The notes below the pieces were generated by a model, which was not told the origin of the DNA, ran no database searches, and saw only the letters and a list, made by a program, of their open reading frames with translations. From Celeribacter indicus (GTDB lineage: Bacteria; Pseudomonadota; Alphaproteobacteria; Rhodobacterales; Rhodobacteraceae), in assembly GCF_000819565.1 (NCBI RefSeq), contig NZ_CP004393.1, positions 1,550,001-1,614,000 on the forward strand: a stretch of DNA of 64,000 nt, written 5' to 3'. Within the stretch, counting starts at the first letter, position 1; every line of letters starts with the position of its first letter. Made by a program: the position numbers and the translations under genes. Of the stretch, positions 17,108-29,228 are shown one piece after another.

Positions 17108-19129
17108 TCAGCCCAGCAGCGCCCTGACCTGCGCCACGACGTTTCCGGCGGTGATGCCGAACTTCTCGTAAAGCTCCTCGGCCGGGGCGGAGGCGCCGAA
17201 GCGGGTCATGCCGACGAAGGCCTGCCGGCTCTCGCGACCGCGCTCGCCCAGCAGCCAGCGGTCCCAGCCGCCGGCGCGCATCGCGGCCTCGATGCCGACC
17301 CGCACCGGGCCCGCGGGCAGCACCTTGCGGCGGTAGGCCTCGTCCTGCTCGGCAAACAGCTCCATGGAGGGCATGGAGACGACGCGGGTGCCGATGCCTT
17401 CCGCCTGGAGCGTTTCGCGCGCCGCCATGGCGATCTCGACCTCGGAGCCGGTGGCGATCAGGATCGCCTCCCGCTTGCCCTCGGCCTCGGCGAGCACATA
17501 GGCGCCCTTCGCTACGAGGTTGTTGGACTTGTGCTCGGTGCGCAGCGTCGGCAGGTTCTGGCGCGTCAGCACGAGCACCGTCGGCGTCTTTTGCGAGGTG
17601 AGGGCGATTTCCCAGGCCTCGGCGGTCTCCACCGTGTCGCAGGGGCGGATCGTCAGCGTGTTGGGCGTGGCGCGGCAGATCGCGAGATGCTCGACCGGCT
17701 GGTGGGTCGGGCCGTCCTCGCCGAGACCGATGGAATCATGGGTCATGACATAGGTCACCGGCACCTGCATCAGCGCCGACAGGCGCATCGCCGGACGCGC
17801 GTAATCGGTGAAGCAGAAGAAGGTGCCGCCATAGGGGCGCACGCCGCCGTGCAGCGCGAGCCCGTTCATCGCCGCCGCCATGCCATGTTCGCGGATGCCG
17901 TAATAGACGTAGCGGCCCTTGCGGTTGGTCTCGTCGAAGACGCCGAGCCCCTCGGTCAGCGTGTTGTTCGAGCCGGTGAGATCCGCCGAGCCGCCGAGGG
18001 TCTCGGGCATGATCGGGTTCACCACCTCGAGCACCTTCTGCGAGGAGGCGCGGGTCGCGAGCTTCGGCCGCTCCTCGGAAATCTGCTTCTTGAACGCCTT
18101 GATCGTGGCGGAGAGCTTCTTCGGCGCCTCGCCCGCGAAGACGCGGTTGAACTCCGCCTGGCGACGCTCGGACTGCTCCTCGAAGCGGGCTTCCCAGGTG
18201 ACGCGGTCCTCGCGGCCGCGCGCGCCGATCTCCTCCCACTGTTTCTTCACTTCCTCGGCGACCTCGAACGGGCCCCAGCTCACGCCATAGGCTTCCTTCG
18301 CGGCGCGGAGCTGGTCGGCGTCGGTGAGCGCGCCGTGGCCCTTGGAGGTGTCCTGGGCCTTGTGGCCGAGCGCGATATGGGTCTTGCAGTCGATCATCGA
18401 CGGCTTTTTCGACGCCTTCGCGGCCTCGATGGCGGCGTCGATCGCCTCCGGGTCGTGGCCGTCGACGGACTGGACATGCCAGCCCGCCGCCTTGAAGCGG
18501 GCGACCTGGTCGGTGCGGTCGGCAAGGTCGAGCGGGCCGTCGATGGTGATGCTGTTGTTGTCCCAGAAGACGATGAGCTTGCCGAGCTTCTGGCGGCCGG
18601 CCAGCGCGATCGCCTCCTGGGAGACGCCCTCCATCAGGCAGCCGTCGCCGGCGAAGACATAGGTGTGGTGATCCATGAGCTTCGCGCCGAAGCGCGCGCG
18701 CAGGGATTCCTCGGCCATCGCGAAACCGACGGAATTGGCGATGCCCTGGCCGAGCGGGCCGGTCGTGGTCTCGACGGCGTCGAGCAGGAAGTTCTCCGGG
18801 TGGCCCGCGGTCTTCGAGCCGGACTGGCGGAAGTTGCGGATCTCCTCGATCGTCACTTCCTTGTAGCCGGTGAGGTAGAGCAGCGAATAGATCAGCATCG
18901 AGCCGTGGCCGTTCGACAGGATGAAGCGGTCGCGGTCGGGCCAGTGCGGCGCGGAGGCGTCGAACCTGAGATGCCTGCCGAAGAGCACGGTGGCCACGTC
19001 GGCCATGCCCATCGGCATCCCCGAATGCCCGGACTTCGCCGCGGCGACGGCGTCGAGCGTCAGGGTGCGGATGGCGGCGGCTTTCAGCCAGTGGTCGGGG
19101 TGCGCCTCGCGCAGCTTTGCGATATCCAC
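17108..19129 (-). CDS. tkt: Transketolase
   Basis: 673-residue thiamine-diphosphate enzyme that moves two-carbon units between sugar phosphates in the pentose phosphate and Calvin pathways. The N-terminal part has [11 protein letters not shown] and the TPP motif [10 protein letters not shown]; the pyrimidine domain has [13 protein letters not shown] and the C-terminal domain TGSEVEIA. Initiation at GTG (19127-19129, reading [14 protein letters not shown]) was chosen because AAGGAGAT lies 7 nt upstream and homologues start here; the frame is open far upstream without family likeness. A GATAACGATAAC site lies 66 nt upstream. Confidence 0.96.
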   Translation of the reverse strand: MDIAKLREAHPDHWLKAAAIRTLTLDAVAAAKSGHSGMPMGMADVATVLFGRHLRFDASAPHWPDRDRFILSNGHGSMLIYSLLYLTGYKEVTIEEIRNFRQSGSKTAGHPENFLLDAVETTTGPLGQGIANSVGFAMAEESLRARFGAKLMDHHTYVFAGDGCLMEGVSQEAIALAGRQKLGKLIVFWDNNSITIDGPLDLADRTDQVARFKAAGWHVQSVDGHDPEAIDAAIEAAKASKKPSMIDCKTHIALGHKAQDTSKGHGALTDADQLRAAKEAYGVSWGPFEVAEEVKKQWEEIGARGREDRVTWEARFEEQSERRQAEFNRVFAGEAPKKLSATIKAFKKQISEERPKLATRASSQKVLEVVNPIMPETLGGSADLTGSNNTLTEGLGVFDETNRKGRYVYYGIREHGMAAAMNGLALHGGVRPYGGTFFCFTDYARPAMRLSALMQVPVTYVMTHDSIGLGEDGPTHQPVEHLAICRATPNTLTIRPCDTVETAEAWEIALTSQKTPTVLVLTRQNLPTLRTEHKSNNLVAKGAYVLAEAEGKREAILIATGSEVEIAMAARETLQAEGIGTRVVSMPSMELFAEQDEAYRRKVLPAGPVRVGIEAAMRAGGWDRWLLGERGRESRQAFVGMTRFGASAPAEELYEKFGITAGNVVAQVRALLG

Positions 19130-19194
19130 GGGTTGGATCTCCTTCAACTCCCTAAGGCGGCCGGGAGCGTCGTCCGGGCCTCGTCCTGTCTCCT

Positions 19195-19206
19195 GATAAC
19201 GATAAC
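19195..19206. promoter_or_regulatory. Operator-like site upstream of tkt
   Basis: GATAACGATAAC matches the gap-gene pattern GTTAnCGnTAAC except at position 2 and lies at a similar distance from its gene. It is the weakest member of the set. Confidence 0.35.
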
Positions 19207-19453
19207 GCGCCAAAGTGCAAGGCACGCAAGGCGGGGGCGCCCCGGATCCGCCGCTTTTTCCCGCGCCCGCCCTGCCGTATTGGTAAAGCGCGCCCCATGC
19301 GCTAGGCTCTCGAATCAACGGAAGGCGGGACGAAGCCCGCCCGCTTCGGCGTTGATGCCAAAGGAAGTTTCGGCATCGCCCCGCGCCGGCGGGCACAGCG
19401 GGCGGACCGCGCCGCGATGCAACACGACCAGAGCAGGGTGTGAGTAAACACGG

Positions 19454-19984
19454 ATGAGCGAAATTTCCCAATTCGAGGCGCGGATCAGCGCGGCGCTGGA
19501 ACGGATCGGACGGGCGGTCTCCGCCGCCGAGGAACGGGCCGAGACGGCGGGGGCGCCGGAGGGCGCCGCGACCGCCGGTCTCGAGGCGGAAACCGCCCGG
19601 CTGAGCGCGGCGCTCGAGGCGGAGAAGGCCTCGAACCACCAGCTCGAGGAGCGGGTGAAGGCGATCCACGAGCGGCAGGAGGGCCATGTCGCAGCACTCG
19701 AGCAGGAGGTGGAGACGCTGCGGCGCCAGCTCGCGGATCACGACCGCGGGATGCAGACGCTGCGGGCGGTGAATGCGCAGCTGCGCGAGAACAACGCCGC
19801 GCTGCGCGGCGCCAATTCCGAAGGCGTCGGAGATCCCGCGCTGATCGACGCGGGGATGCGGGCGGAGCTCGAGGCGCTGAAGGCCGCGCGCTCGGCCGAG
19901 GCGACCGAGCTCGACGCGATCCTCGCGGAGCTGAAGGCGGTCATGGCCCGCGTGCCGGGCGCACAGCAATCCGGGGAGGCCTGA
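19454..19984 (+). CDS. Coiled-coil protein upstream of zapA
   Basis: 176-residue alanine/glutamate-rich protein with an almost continuous predicted coiled coil (about 30-115: [25 protein letters not shown], then [18 protein letters not shown]). It has no signal peptide or membrane segment. Its stop is 3 nt before the zapA start, so the two are co-transcribed and it may act with ZapA at the division site (inference). Confidence 0.8.
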   Translation: MSEISQFEARISAALERIGRAVSAAEERAETAGAPEGAATAGLEAETARLSAALEAEKASNHQLEERVKAIHERQEGHVAALEQEVETLRRQLADHDRGMQTLRAVNAQLRENNAALRGANSEGVGDPALIDAGMRAELEALKAARSAEATELDAILAELKAVMARVPGAQQSGEA

Positions 19985-19987
19985 GCC

Positions 19988-20395
19988 ATGCCTGAAGTGA
20001 GAATCTCCATCGGCGGCAAGGAATTCGACGTCGCCTGCCAGGACGGGGAGGAGCATTTCCTCAAGGCCGCCGCGGCCCTGCTCGACAACGAGGCGACGGT
20101 GCTCGCAAGCCAGATCGGCCGCCTGCCGCCGGAGCGGATGCTGCTGATGGCGGGGCTCATGCTCGCGGACAAGACCGCGGGGATGGAAGAACAGATGCGC
20201 GGGCTCGAGGACAAGCTCGGCGCGCAGGAGGCGCTGATCGAGGAGATGCGCGCCCGCCCCGCGCCCGAGCCCGAGAAGATCGAGGTGCCGGTCGTGCCCG
20301 CGGAAGTGACGGACACGCTCGCGGAAATGGCCGCGCGGGCGGAGGCGATGGCGGATGCGCTCGAGGAGCGGCTGGGGATGGTCAATGGCACCTGA
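19988..20395 (+). CDS. zapA: Cell division protein ZapA
   Basis: 135-residue ZapA homologue, a cytoplasmic protein that binds FtsZ and stabilises the Z-ring. The N-terminal fold [29 protein letters not shown] is diagnostic; a helical coiled-coil tail follows, somewhat longer and Pro/Glu-rich compared with gamma-proteobacterial ZapA. It overlaps the next gene by 11 nt. Confidence 0.9.
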   Translation: MPEVRISIGGKEFDVACQDGEEHFLKAAAALLDNEATVLASQIGRLPPERMLLMAGLMLADKTAGMEEQMRGLEDKLGAQEALIEEMRARPAPEPEKIEVPVVPAEVTDTLAEMAARAEAMADALEERLGMVNGT

Positions 20396-20741
20396 CCGCA
20401 GCCGTCCCCTGGCGCTGGCGCTCCTTCTCGTGCCGCTCGCCGCCACGGCGCAGGACGTCCCGGAGACGGTGCCCGCGCCCGAGGTCGTCACCTATACCTG
20501 CGAGCGCGGCGTGGAGATCGACGTGGTCTATGCCGGGCAGGATTACGCGGTGGTGCAGGCCGAGGGGCGGCTCTTGTCGCTGGGCCGCGCGGTCTCCGCC
20601 TCCGGCGCGCGCTACCTCGGGGCCACCGGCAAGGTGTCGGCCTATGAATGGTGGGAAAAGGGCGGCGAGGCCATGCTCAACTATTTCGACGCCGAGGTGG
20701 GAGAGAGCGTGACGCTCTACGCCTTCTGCAAGGCGGGCTGA
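20385..20741 (+). CDS. MliC-like periplasmic protein (lysozyme-inhibitor fold)
   Basis: 118-residue exported protein. A signal peptide ([16 protein letters not shown]) is followed by a MliC-type domain: [15 protein letters not shown], a central [12 protein letters not shown] segment and a closing cysteine (LYAFC). Two cysteines (in YTCER and AFCKAG) are placed for the family disulfide. The leader has no lipobox Cys, so it should be soluble in the periplasm rather than lipid-anchored like Pseudomonas MliC. The start lies inside the end of zapA. Confidence 0.8.
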   Translation: MAPDRSRPLALALLLVPLAATAQDVPETVPAPEVVTYTCERGVEIDVVYAGQDYAVVQAEGRLLSLGRAVSASGARYLGATGKVSAYEWWEKGGEAMLNYFDAEVGESVTLYAFCKAG

Positions 20742-20859
20742 CGCCGGGCGCGGGGCCGGGCGATCGGGAGGCGGTCCGGGGCCGCTCGAGAGGCGCGCGC
20801 GGGGAAACACCGCCCGCGCGCCTGCGGTCGCGCCCGCTCAGGCCCCGGTCAAACGACGG

Positions 20860-21219
20860 TCAGGCGTTGGCGGCGCGGATCTGTTCCGCCTTCTCGCGGT
20901 CGAAGGCGACGCCCTTGTCGGCGAAGACCTGGTCGAGCTCGCCCGACAGGGTCATCTCCGTGATGATGTCGCAGCCGCCGACGAACTCGCCCTTGACATA
21001 GAGCTGCGGGATGGTCGGCCAGTCGGAGAAGTCCTTGATCCCCTGGCGGATGGCCTCGTCGGCAAGGACGTTGACGTCGAGATAGTCGACGCCCATGAAA
21101 TTCAGCACGCCCGCGACGCGGGAGGAAAACCCGCATTGCGGCATGAGCTTCGTGCCCTTCATGAAGAGAACGACATCGTTCTCGTCGACGGTTTTCTGGA
21201 TGGTCTCCTGGGCGGTCAT
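20860..21219 (-). CDS. grxD: Monothiol glutaredoxin (Grx4 family)
   Basis: 119-residue monothiol glutaredoxin with the CGFS active site (Cys29 in PQCGFSS), WPTIPQLYVKGEFVGGCDI for glutathione binding, and the C-terminal helix. Grx4 proteins bind a bridging [2Fe-2S] cluster and work with BolA in iron-sulfur trafficking; bolA is directly upstream in the same direction. Length is typical. Confidence 0.95.
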   Translation of the reverse strand: MTAQETIQKTVDENDVVLFMKGTKLMPQCGFSSRVAGVLNFMGVDYLDVNVLADEAIRQGIKDFSDWPTIPQLYVKGEFVGGCDIITEMTLSGELDQVFADKGVAFDREKAEQIRAANA

Positions 21220-21251
21220 GTCGATGATCCTTTCGGCCCGTGGCGGGCGGA

Positions 21252-21482
21252 TTAGTCCGGCGAACGGGTGGTGAGCGCAAGCGCGTGCAATTCGCCGCTG
21301 TCGAGCTTGTCGCGGATGGCGGCATTCACCGCGCGCTGTTGCTGCACACGATTCATGCCCTTGAAGGAGGGGTCCACCACCTCGGCGGCGAAATGCTGGC
21401 CGTCGTCGCCCTGGACGGTGATCCGGGCGTTCGGGAAAGCCTCACGGATGAGGTGCTCGATATCGGCGGCGGTGATGGCCAT
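21252..21482 (-). CDS. bolA: BolA-family protein
   Basis: 76-residue BolA homologue. Motifs include IEHLIREAFPNARITV and the conserved FKGMNRVQQQRAVNAAI helix, with the His of HALALTT near the end. BolA forms a heterodimer with the CGFS glutaredoxin that follows 32 nt downstream. The ATG was set at MAITAADIEH; a longer frame upstream does not match the family. Confidence 0.93.
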   Translation of the reverse strand: MAITAADIEHLIREAFPNARITVQGDDGQHFAAEVVDPSFKGMNRVQQQRAVNAAIRDKLDSGELHALALTTRSPD

Positions 21483-21552
21483 GCGGGGACGCTCCTCGGC
21501 GGTTCTGTCTTCGTGGCTGAATGTAGGAGAGGCAGGCGTCCGCTGCAAGCCG

Positions 21553-22047
21553 CTAGCGGGCGGCGAAGGGCGCGAGCCGGTCGAGGAAGGCGGCGTAGCC
21601 GGCGGCGAGCGCATCGCTGTCCGACCAGAGCCGCGCACATCTGCGCAACAGCCGCAGGCGCTCCGCCTCGAGCTCCGGCGGCAGGTCCATCGCGCCGGCC
21701 TCCACAAGCTGCGCCATGCGTTCGTGCAGGGGTTTGAGCGCCGCGAAATCGCGCAGCATCGCCGGCAGGAGCGTCGGATCCTCGCGCCAGCTCTCGCCGT
21801 TGAAGCGCATCTGCACCACGCGCTGCCCCGCCCCGGCACAGTCGTAGAGCACGCAGCCCGGATTGCCGCTCTCCGCGAGCCGGTCATGGATCGCGCAGAG
21901 GTGGCCTTCGAGGTTCGGGCAGGGCGCGCCCGCGGGCTTGTCGAAGGCGAAGAGCTCGCCCTTCTCGAGCCTGAGGCCGACGCAGCACAGCGCGGCGCAC
22001 CGGCTGCAATCGGAGGTAAGATCGGGCAGGTCGGGCAGGTCGGTCAT
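21553..22047 (-). CDS. Cysteine-cluster protein (YkgJ-like)
   Basis: 164-residue protein whose N-terminal 70 residues carry seven or more cysteines (CSRCAALCCVGL, PCPNL, HLCAIH, GCVLYDC), the pattern of YkgJ-type zinc- or iron-chelating clusters; the helical C-terminal half has no recognised motif. The function of the family is unknown. It lies between bolA and purL on the same strand, with a terminator separating it from purL. Confidence 0.75.
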   Translation of the reverse strand: MTDLPDLPDLTSDCSRCAALCCVGLRLEKGELFAFDKPAGAPCPNLEGHLCAIHDRLAESGNPGCVLYDCAGAGQRVVQMRFNGESWREDPTLLPAMLRDFAALKPLHERMAQLVEAGAMDLPPELEAERLRLLRRCARLWSDSDALAAGYAAFLDRLAPFAAR

Positions 22048-22065
22048 GGCCGTGACCTTACCACG

Positions 22066-22090
22066 AAAGGCCCGCGGGGTGCGGGCCTTT
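22066..22090 (-). terminator. Rho-independent terminator downstream of purL
   Basis: A perfect 10-bp stem AAAGGCCCGC/GCGGGCCTTT with a 5-nt loop. The arms end in AAA and TTT, so it could work in either direction. It lies 29 nt past the purL stop. Confidence 0.7.
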
Positions 22091-22093
22091 GAC

Positions 22094-22114
22094 TGAGTAT
22101 TTGGGGCACAAAGG
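22094..22114 (-). repeat. Diverged copy of the 3'-end repeat element (after purL)
   Basis: Read on the minus strand it gives CCTTTGTGCCCCAAATACTC directly after the purL stop. It resembles the elements after ccmH, dctM and trpD, with a shorter T-run and a few substitutions. Confidence 0.5.
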
Positions 22115-22118
22115 AGAC

Positions 22119-24278
<2,160 letters not shown>

Positions 24279-24412
24279 GGATTCCCCTCGGGCGGCAGTC
24301 GTCATGCTCGCGCTCTCTTAGGGCATGGCGGGCATCGGGAAAAGGGGGAAGGCATCTGCGGTGCCGAAAGGGAGCACAGGCGGGGGAGAGGCGGGGGAGA
24401 GGGCGCCGGCGC

Positions 24413-24495
24413 AAAAAAAAGGCCGAGCAAAGCTCGGCCCAAGTCCAACAGGGAGGTAAAACCGCCATGAGTTGCCTCATCCGGCGGCTTCAATG
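24413..24495 (-). ncRNA. Candidate small RNA with CCUCCC stretch and strong terminator
   Basis: Read on the minus strand: a first hairpin (24462-24487; CCGCC/GGCGG and ATGAG/CTCAT arms around a 4-nt loop, with a 2-nt bulge), a single-stranded stretch containing ACCTCCC (24452-24458), and a perfect 8-bp terminator stem GGCCGAGC/GCTCGGCC (24421-24439) followed by eight T. A promoter candidate lies just upstream. No convincing protein is coded. The free anti-Shine-Dalgarno CCUCCC resembles the CcsR/cuckoo RNAs of Rhodobacterales, where CCUCC motifs are the hallmark; that kinship is a guess. Confidence 0.5.
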
Positions 24496-24498
24496 ATG

Positions 24499-24527
24499 CA
24501 TTTAGGGGCGGTTTGTGAACGGTTCAA
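24499..24527 (-). promoter_or_regulatory. Candidate promoter of the small RNA
   Basis: TTGAAC (24522-24527) and TAAATG (24499-24504) on the minus strand with a 17-nt spacer. The -35 lies in a dyad TTGAACCGTTCAC. It would start transcription near 24492. Confidence 0.4.
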
Positions 24528-24651
24528 GGATTTTCGCCCCTGCGCGGCGCAATGCCGCTATGCAGGGATTGCATATCCCTTGCAGACAAGGGCGAAAGCG
24601 CCGGTCCGGGCGGCCCCCCGGCGGAGGCGGCGGGGACCCGCGCCCGCGCGT

Positions 24652-25557
24652 TCAGAAATCCTCGTCCTCGCGCATCTGGCGGCGATGGGCGTTGATCTCT
24701 TCGGTGATGAAGTCGCGGAAGACCTCGACCCGCTTCGAGTGCCGCAATTCCTCGGGATAGGCGAGGAAGACGGGGACTTCGCCGCTTTCCACGTCGGGCA
24801 GGACGCGCACGAGGTTGGGCGAGCTCTCGACGAGGTAATCGGGCAGCACGCCGATGCCGAGGTGGTTCAGCACCGCCTGCAACACCCCGAAATAGTTGTT
24901 CACGAAAAGCTTCGAGCGGATGTCGTATTCGTTGAGCTCCTCGACGAGCCGCGCGCCGGCGGCGACCTGCGGCGCGTTCGGGTTCTGGCAGATCAGCCGG
25001 TGATGGGCGAGGTCGGCCATCGTCTCCGGCATGCCGTGGGCGTCGATGTAATGCTGGGTCGCGAACAGCCGCATGCGGATGTTCATCAGGCGCTTGCGGA
25101 TGAGGTCGGCCTGGGACGGCTCCTTCATGCGGATGGCGATATCGGCCTCGCGCATCGGCAGGTCGAGCACGCGCTCCTCGAGCATCAGGTCGATCTTGAG
25201 ATCCGGGTACTTGTCATAGAGCTTCGACAGGCGCGGGGCGAGCCAGAGCGTGCCGAAGCCGGTGGCGGTGGTGACGCGCAACTCGCCATAGACCTCCTCC
25301 TCGCTGTCGCGGATCCGCGCGGCGGCGGCTTCGAGCCGCTTGGCCATGGCGCGGGTCGCCTCGAACAGGAGTTCGCCCTGTTCGGTCAGGATCAGGCCGC
25401 GGGCGTGGCGGTGGAACAGCGTCGTGCCGAGCGATTCCTCGAGCGCGCGGATCTGGCGGGAGACGGCGGACTGGCTCAGATGCAGGATGTCGCCGGCATG
25501 GGTGAGCGAGCCCGCATCGGCCACCGCGTGAAAAATTCTCAGTTTGTCCCAGTCCAT
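24652..25557 (-). CDS. LysR-family transcriptional regulator
   Basis: 301-residue LysR protein. The winged helix is MDWDKLRIFHAVADAGSLTHAGDILHLSQSAVSRQIRALE; the effector domain runs from about residue 92 to 290, and the C-terminus is charged (RRQMREDEDF). It is divergent from the acyltransferase gene 247 bp away. The target is unknown; from memory, a LysR gene of this sort often sits beside trxB in Rhodobacteraceae, but trxB is not here. Confidence 0.9.
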   Translation of the reverse strand: MDWDKLRIFHAVADAGSLTHAGDILHLSQSAVSRQIRALEESLGTTLFHRHARGLILTEQGELLFEATRAMAKRLEAAAARIRDSEEEVYGELRVTTATGFGTLWLAPRLSKLYDKYPDLKIDLMLEERVLDLPMREADIAIRMKEPSQADLIRKRLMNIRMRLFATQHYIDAHGMPETMADLAHHRLICQNPNAPQVAAGARLVEELNEYDIRSKLFVNNYFGVLQAVLNHLGIGVLPDYLVESSPNLVRVLPDVESGEVPVFLAYPEELRHSKRVEVFRDFITEEINAHRRQMREDEDF

Positions 25558-25804
25558 ACTCTCACCCTGTTCCCTGTGCCCGGTCCTCCTCGGGCGCGGT
25601 CATCATACGACGAGACCACGGCCGCGCGAGGCAATTCGGGCGCTTCATTCTGGTTTTTTGCGCGGATCGCAAGGCGCAGTCGGGACGCTAACACGATTTT
25701 ATGAAGACAGTCTGCACGATTGCCGGAATTTCGGGCAGGCGGACAAATTGTCCCGGTCCGTCCCGCCGGTGTAGGATGGGGCGAGGCGAGGAGACCGGAC
25801 AGGC

Positions 25805-26764
25805 ATGCGGACACACACAGGCGGGCAGGACGGGCCGTCGGCACGGCAGATCGCGCGCGACATCACCTATGCGCATTCCGCGCGGAGCCGGACGGGGCGC
25901 GTGCTCATCCGGCTGATGGAGAACGCGACCGGGCGGATGGCGCTGATCCGGCGGGCCGAGGGCTACGACCGCGAGGTGGCGGCGGGACGCGATTTCTGGG
26001 CGGTGATGGTGGAGCGATACGGGCTCGAGCTCGAGATCGCGCGCGGGCGGCTCGACGACATCCCGCGCGAGGGGCCGCTGGTCGTGGTCGCCAACCATCC
26101 CTACGGCATTCTCGATGGGCTGATGCTGGGCCATATCCTGTCGGTCCGGCGGCCGGAGTTCCGCATCCTCGCGCATCGCGTCTTCAGGAAGGCGGAGGAT
26201 CTCGAGCGGGTCATCCTGCCGGTCTCCTTCGAGGAGACGAAGGAGGCGGTGGCGCTCAACCTCGCCACGCGCAGGGCGGCGGTGGATCTGCTGGGCGCGG
26301 GCGGCTGCATCGGGATCTTTCCGGGCGGCACCGTCTCCACGGCGGCGCGGCCGCTGGGGCGGCCGATGGATCCGGGCTGGCGGGCCTTCACCGCGAAGAT
26401 GGTGGCGAAATCCGGGGCGACGGTGGTGCCGGTCTATTTCGACGGCGCGAATTCCCGGCTCTTCCAGCTTGCGAGCCACCTGCACGGCACGCTGCGCATG
26501 GGGCTCCTGATCCGGGAATTCCGCGCCCGCACCGGCGCGCCGGTCCGGGTCGCGATCGGGCGTCCGATCCCGGCGGCGGAGCTTGCGCGTTTCCGCGGCG
26601 ATCCGAAAATGCTTATGGATTTTCTGCGCGCCGAGACCTATGCGTTATCTCCGACGCCTCTGGCCGACCCCGGCCTTGGCTTCGAGTTCGAGGAAAAACA
26701 TCGGCCGGGCGCACGCGGCAGGGCGGGCGGGGCGCCGAGAAAGGGCCTGAAGGACCGGTATTGA
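25805..26764 (+). CDS. Lysophospholipid acyltransferase family protein (PlsC-like)
   Basis: 319-residue protein with an acyltransferase core. [10 protein letters not shown] holds the catalytic His98 and Asp104, spaced H-x5-D instead of the usual H-x4-D of Pls[11 protein letters not shown] and [10 protein letters not shown] form the acceptor-binding strands. This variant is seen in haemolysin/OlsA-like acyltransferases, so lysophospholipid or lyso-ornithine lipid may be the substrate (inference). No clear membrane span. The stop is 1 nt before the murI ATG. Confidence 0.8.
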   Translation: MRTHTGGQDGPSARQIARDITYAHSARSRTGRVLIRLMENATGRMALIRRAEGYDREVAAGRDFWAVMVERYGLELEIARGRLDDIPREGPLVVVANHPYGILDGLMLGHILSVRRPEFRILAHRVFRKAEDLERVILPVSFEETKEAVALNLATRRAAVDLLGAGGCIGIFPGGTVSTAARPLGRPMDPGWRAFTAKMVAKSGATVVPVYFDGANSRLFQLASHLHGTLRMGLLIREFRARTGAPVRVAIGRPIPAAELARFRGDPKMLMDFLRAETYALSPTPLADPGLGFEFEEKHRPGARGRAGGAPRKGLKDRY

Positions 26765-26765
26765 G

Positions 26766-27578
26766 ATGGCAGTGGGCATTTTCGACAGTGGACTGGGCGG
26801 GCTGACCGTGCTCGACGCGGTGACGAAGCGGTTGCCGGAGGTGCCTTTCGTCTATTTCGCCGACAGCGCCCATGCGCCCTATGGCGTGCGCACGGCGGAC
26901 GACATCTATGCGCTGACCACGCGGGCGGTCGAAAGGCTCTGGGAGGAAGGCTGCGACCTCGTCATCCTCGCCTGCAACACCGCCTCGGCGGCGGCGCTGC
27001 GGCGGATGCAGGAAAGCTGGATCCCGCGCGAGAAGCGGGTGCTCGGCGTCTTCGTGCCGCTGATCGAGGCGCTGACCGAACGGCACTGGGGCGACAATTC
27101 CCCGCCGCGCGAGGTGGCGGTGAAACATGTCGCGCTCTTCGCCACGCCCGCGACCGTGGCCTCCCGTGCCTTCCAGCGCGAGCTCGCCTTCCGCGCGATC
27201 GGCGTGGATGTGGAGGCGCAGGCCTGCGGCGGCGTGGTCGATGCGATCGAGGACGGCGACCTGATCCTCGCGGATGCGCTGGTGCGGTCCCATGTCGACG
27301 CGCTCCGGCGCAAGATGCCCCATCCCGACGCGGCGATCCTCGGCTGTACCCATTATCCGATGATGGAGGAGGCGTTCAAGGACGCGCTCGGGCCGGAGGT
27401 CACCGTCTACAGCCAGGCGAGCCTCGTCGCCGCGAGCCTCGCCGACTACCTGCAACGCCATCCCGGCATGCTCGGCAGCGGGACGCAGGGCAAGTTCCTC
27501 ACCACCGGCGACCCGGTGAAGGTCGGCCGCGGCGCGACGCAGTTCCTGCGACGAAAGGTCGATTTCGTGAAGGTCTGA
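26766..27578 (+). CDS. murI: Glutamate racemase
   Basis: 270-residue cofactor-independent racemase that makes D-glutamate for peptidoglycan. [10 protein letters not shown] is at the N-terminus, and the two catalytic cysteines are Cys70 (ILACNTAS) and Cys194 (LGCTHYP, with His196). The start is fixed by the stop of the acyltransferase gene one base upstream. Length is normal. Confidence 0.95.
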   Translation: MAVGIFDSGLGGLTVLDAVTKRLPEVPFVYFADSAHAPYGVRTADDIYALTTRAVERLWEEGCDLVILACNTASAAALRRMQESWIPREKRVLGVFVPLIEALTERHWGDNSPPREVAVKHVALFATPATVASRAFQRELAFRAIGVDVEAQACGGVVDAIEDGDLILADALVRSHVDALRRKMPHPDAAILGCTHYPMMEEAFKDALGPEVTVYSQASLVAASLADYLQRHPGMLGSGTQGKFLTTGDPVKVGRGATQFLRRKVDFVKV

Positions 27579-27688
27579 CCGCCGGACCGCGTCCCCTTCT
27601 TGCGACATGCCACCGCAATCCCCAGTTTTATGGCCCGATCCTGACCTGGATCAAAGGCAACGGGCCCGACAATATGAAAGAGCACCTC

Positions 27689-28717
27689 ATGACCAGGAAA
27701 ATCGCCATTCTCGGAGCCTCGGGCTATACCGGAGCCGAACTCGTCCGACTGATCGCCACCCATCCCGAGATGGAGATCGTGGCGCTCTCGGGCGACCGCA
27801 AGGCCGGCATGGCAATGGCAGAGGTCTATCCGCATCTGCGCCACATGGACCTGCCGGAGCTGTGCAGGATCGAGGAGATCGACGTCGCGGGCGTCGATCT
27901 GGTGTTCTGCGCCCTGCCGCATGCGACCTCGCAGGCGGTGATCGGCGCGCTTCCCGCAGAGGTGAAGGTGGTGGACCTCTCCGCCGATTTCCGGCTGCGC
28001 GATCCCGCGGCCTACGAGGCCTGGTATGGCAAGCCGCATTCCGCCCCGGAGCTCCAGAAGGAGGCCGTCTACGGCCTCACCGAATTCTACCGGGAGGAGA
28101 TCCGCGGCGCGCGGCTCGTCGCCGGCACGGGCTGCAACGCGGCGACGGGACAGTTCATCCTGCGCCCGCTGATCGCCGCCGGGGTGATCGACCTCGACCA
28201 GATCATCCTCGACCTGAAGGTCGCCGTCTCGGGCGCGGGCCGCTCGCTCAAGGAGCACCTGCTGTTCGGGGAGCTGCACGACAATGTCTTCGGCTATTCC
28301 CTCGGCGGCCGGCACCGGCACCTGGGCGAATTCGACCAGGAATTCTCCCGCGTCGCCGGGCGCGAGGTGAAGATCCAGTTCACCCCGACGCTCATCCCCG
28401 CGACCCGCGGCATCCTCGCCACCGCCTATGTGCAGGGCGAGGCCGGGGCGGTGCATTACGCGCTCGCGGATGCCTATATGAACGAACCGTTCATCAAGGT
28501 GCTTCCTTTCGGCGCAGCCCCCTCGATGAAGGATGTGCGGGCCTCCAATTTCTGTCATATTGGCGTGGTCGAGGACCGGATTCCGGGGCGCACCATCGTC
28601 GTCGGGACGCTCGACAACCTCACGAAGGGCTCTTCGGGGCAGGCGATCCAGAACGCCAACCTGATGCTCGGACTCGAGGAGACGGCGGGGCTCATGGCCG
28701 CGCCCGTCTATCCGTAG
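27689..28717 (+). CDS. argC: N-acetyl-gamma-glutamyl-phosphate reductase
   Basis: 342-residue NADPH-dependent reductase for the third step of arginine synthesis. The Rossmann motif [14 protein letters not shown] starts near residue 7; the catalytic Cys149 is in [11 protein letters not shown] and the His region is [10 protein letters not shown]. The start at MTRKIAILG fits homologues; an in-frame ATG 15 nt upstream is possible. The gap before it is a 110-bp spacer after murI. Confidence 0.95.
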   Translation: MTRKIAILGASGYTGAELVRLIATHPEMEIVALSGDRKAGMAMAEVYPHLRHMDLPELCRIEEIDVAGVDLVFCALPHATSQAVIGALPAEVKVVDLSADFRLRDPAAYEAWYGKPHSAPELQKEAVYGLTEFYREEIRGARLVAGTGCNAATGQFILRPLIAAGVIDLDQIILDLKVAVSGAGRSLKEHLLFGELHDNVFGYSLGGRHRHLGEFDQEFSRVAGREVKIQFTPTLIPATRGILATAYVQGEAGAVHYALADAYMNEPFIKVLPFGAAPSMKDVRASNFCHIGVVEDRIPGRTIVVGTLDNLTKGSSGQAIQNANLMLGLEETAGLMAAPVYP

Positions 28718-28735
28718 GAGATTTTGGAGACAGCC

Positions 28736-29197
28736 ATGGCCGGTTTGAAGAACCTCAAGAAGAAACGCCGCATCCAGATCTTCGCGGTGGCCGCGGTGGC
28801 GCTCGCGCTGTCCACCGCGATGATCGGCTATGCGATGCGCGACGGGATCAACCTGTTCCGCTCCCCCACCCAGGTGGCCGAGGAGCCGCCGCGCGAGGGC
28901 GAGATCTTCCGCCTGGGCGGGCTCGTCGAGGACGGCTCCCTCGTGCGCGGCGCCGGGACGGAGGTGCGCTTTTCCGTCACCGACGGCGGCGCGACGGTGC
29001 CGGTGCGCTTCACCGGCGTGCTGCCCGATCTCTTCGGGGAGAATCAGGGCATGATCGGCACCGGCACGCTGGTCGAGGGCGTGTTCGTCGCCTCGGAGAT
29101 CCTGGCCAAGCATGACGAGACCTACATGCCCAAGGAAGTGATGGACGCGCTCAAGGAACAGGGCGTCTACAAGTCCCCCGACGCCCCCGAAAGCTGA
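28736..29197 (+). CDS. ccmE: Cytochrome c-type biogenesis protein CcmE (heme chaperone)
   Basis: 153-residue membrane-anchored periplasmic heme chaperone. A basic N-terminus and one membrane helix (IFAVAAVALALSTAMIGYAM) precede an OB-fold. The heme-linking His126 and Tyr130 are in LAKHDETYMPKE. The ATG has GGAGA just upstream. ccmF and ccmH follow 2.2 kb downstream, separated by a lysis cassette. Confidence 0.95.
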   Translation: MAGLKNLKKKRRIQIFAVAAVALALSTAMIGYAMRDGINLFRSPTQVAEEPPREGEIFRLGGLVEDGSLVRGAGTEVRFSVTDGGATVPVRFTGVLPDLFGENQGMIGTGTLVEGVFVASEILAKHDETYMPKEVMDALKEQGVYKSPDAPES

Positions 29198-29228
29198 ATC
29201 TCGCGTCCTGGATAAGGATCCGTTTAAA

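Noticed and set aside
17108..20491. A 1127-codon minus-strand frame containing transketolase
   Set aside because: Upstream of 19129 the frame is antisense to the coiled-coil and zapA genes and has no transketolase likeness; the GTG at 19129 has a good ribosome site.
24467..24496. A nine-codon plus-strand peptide (MSCLIRRLQ) with a GGGAGG ribosome-like site
   Set aside because: The same bases form the first hairpin and CCTCCC stretch of the minus-strand RNA candidate; a leader peptide with no downstream plus-strand gene makes little sense.
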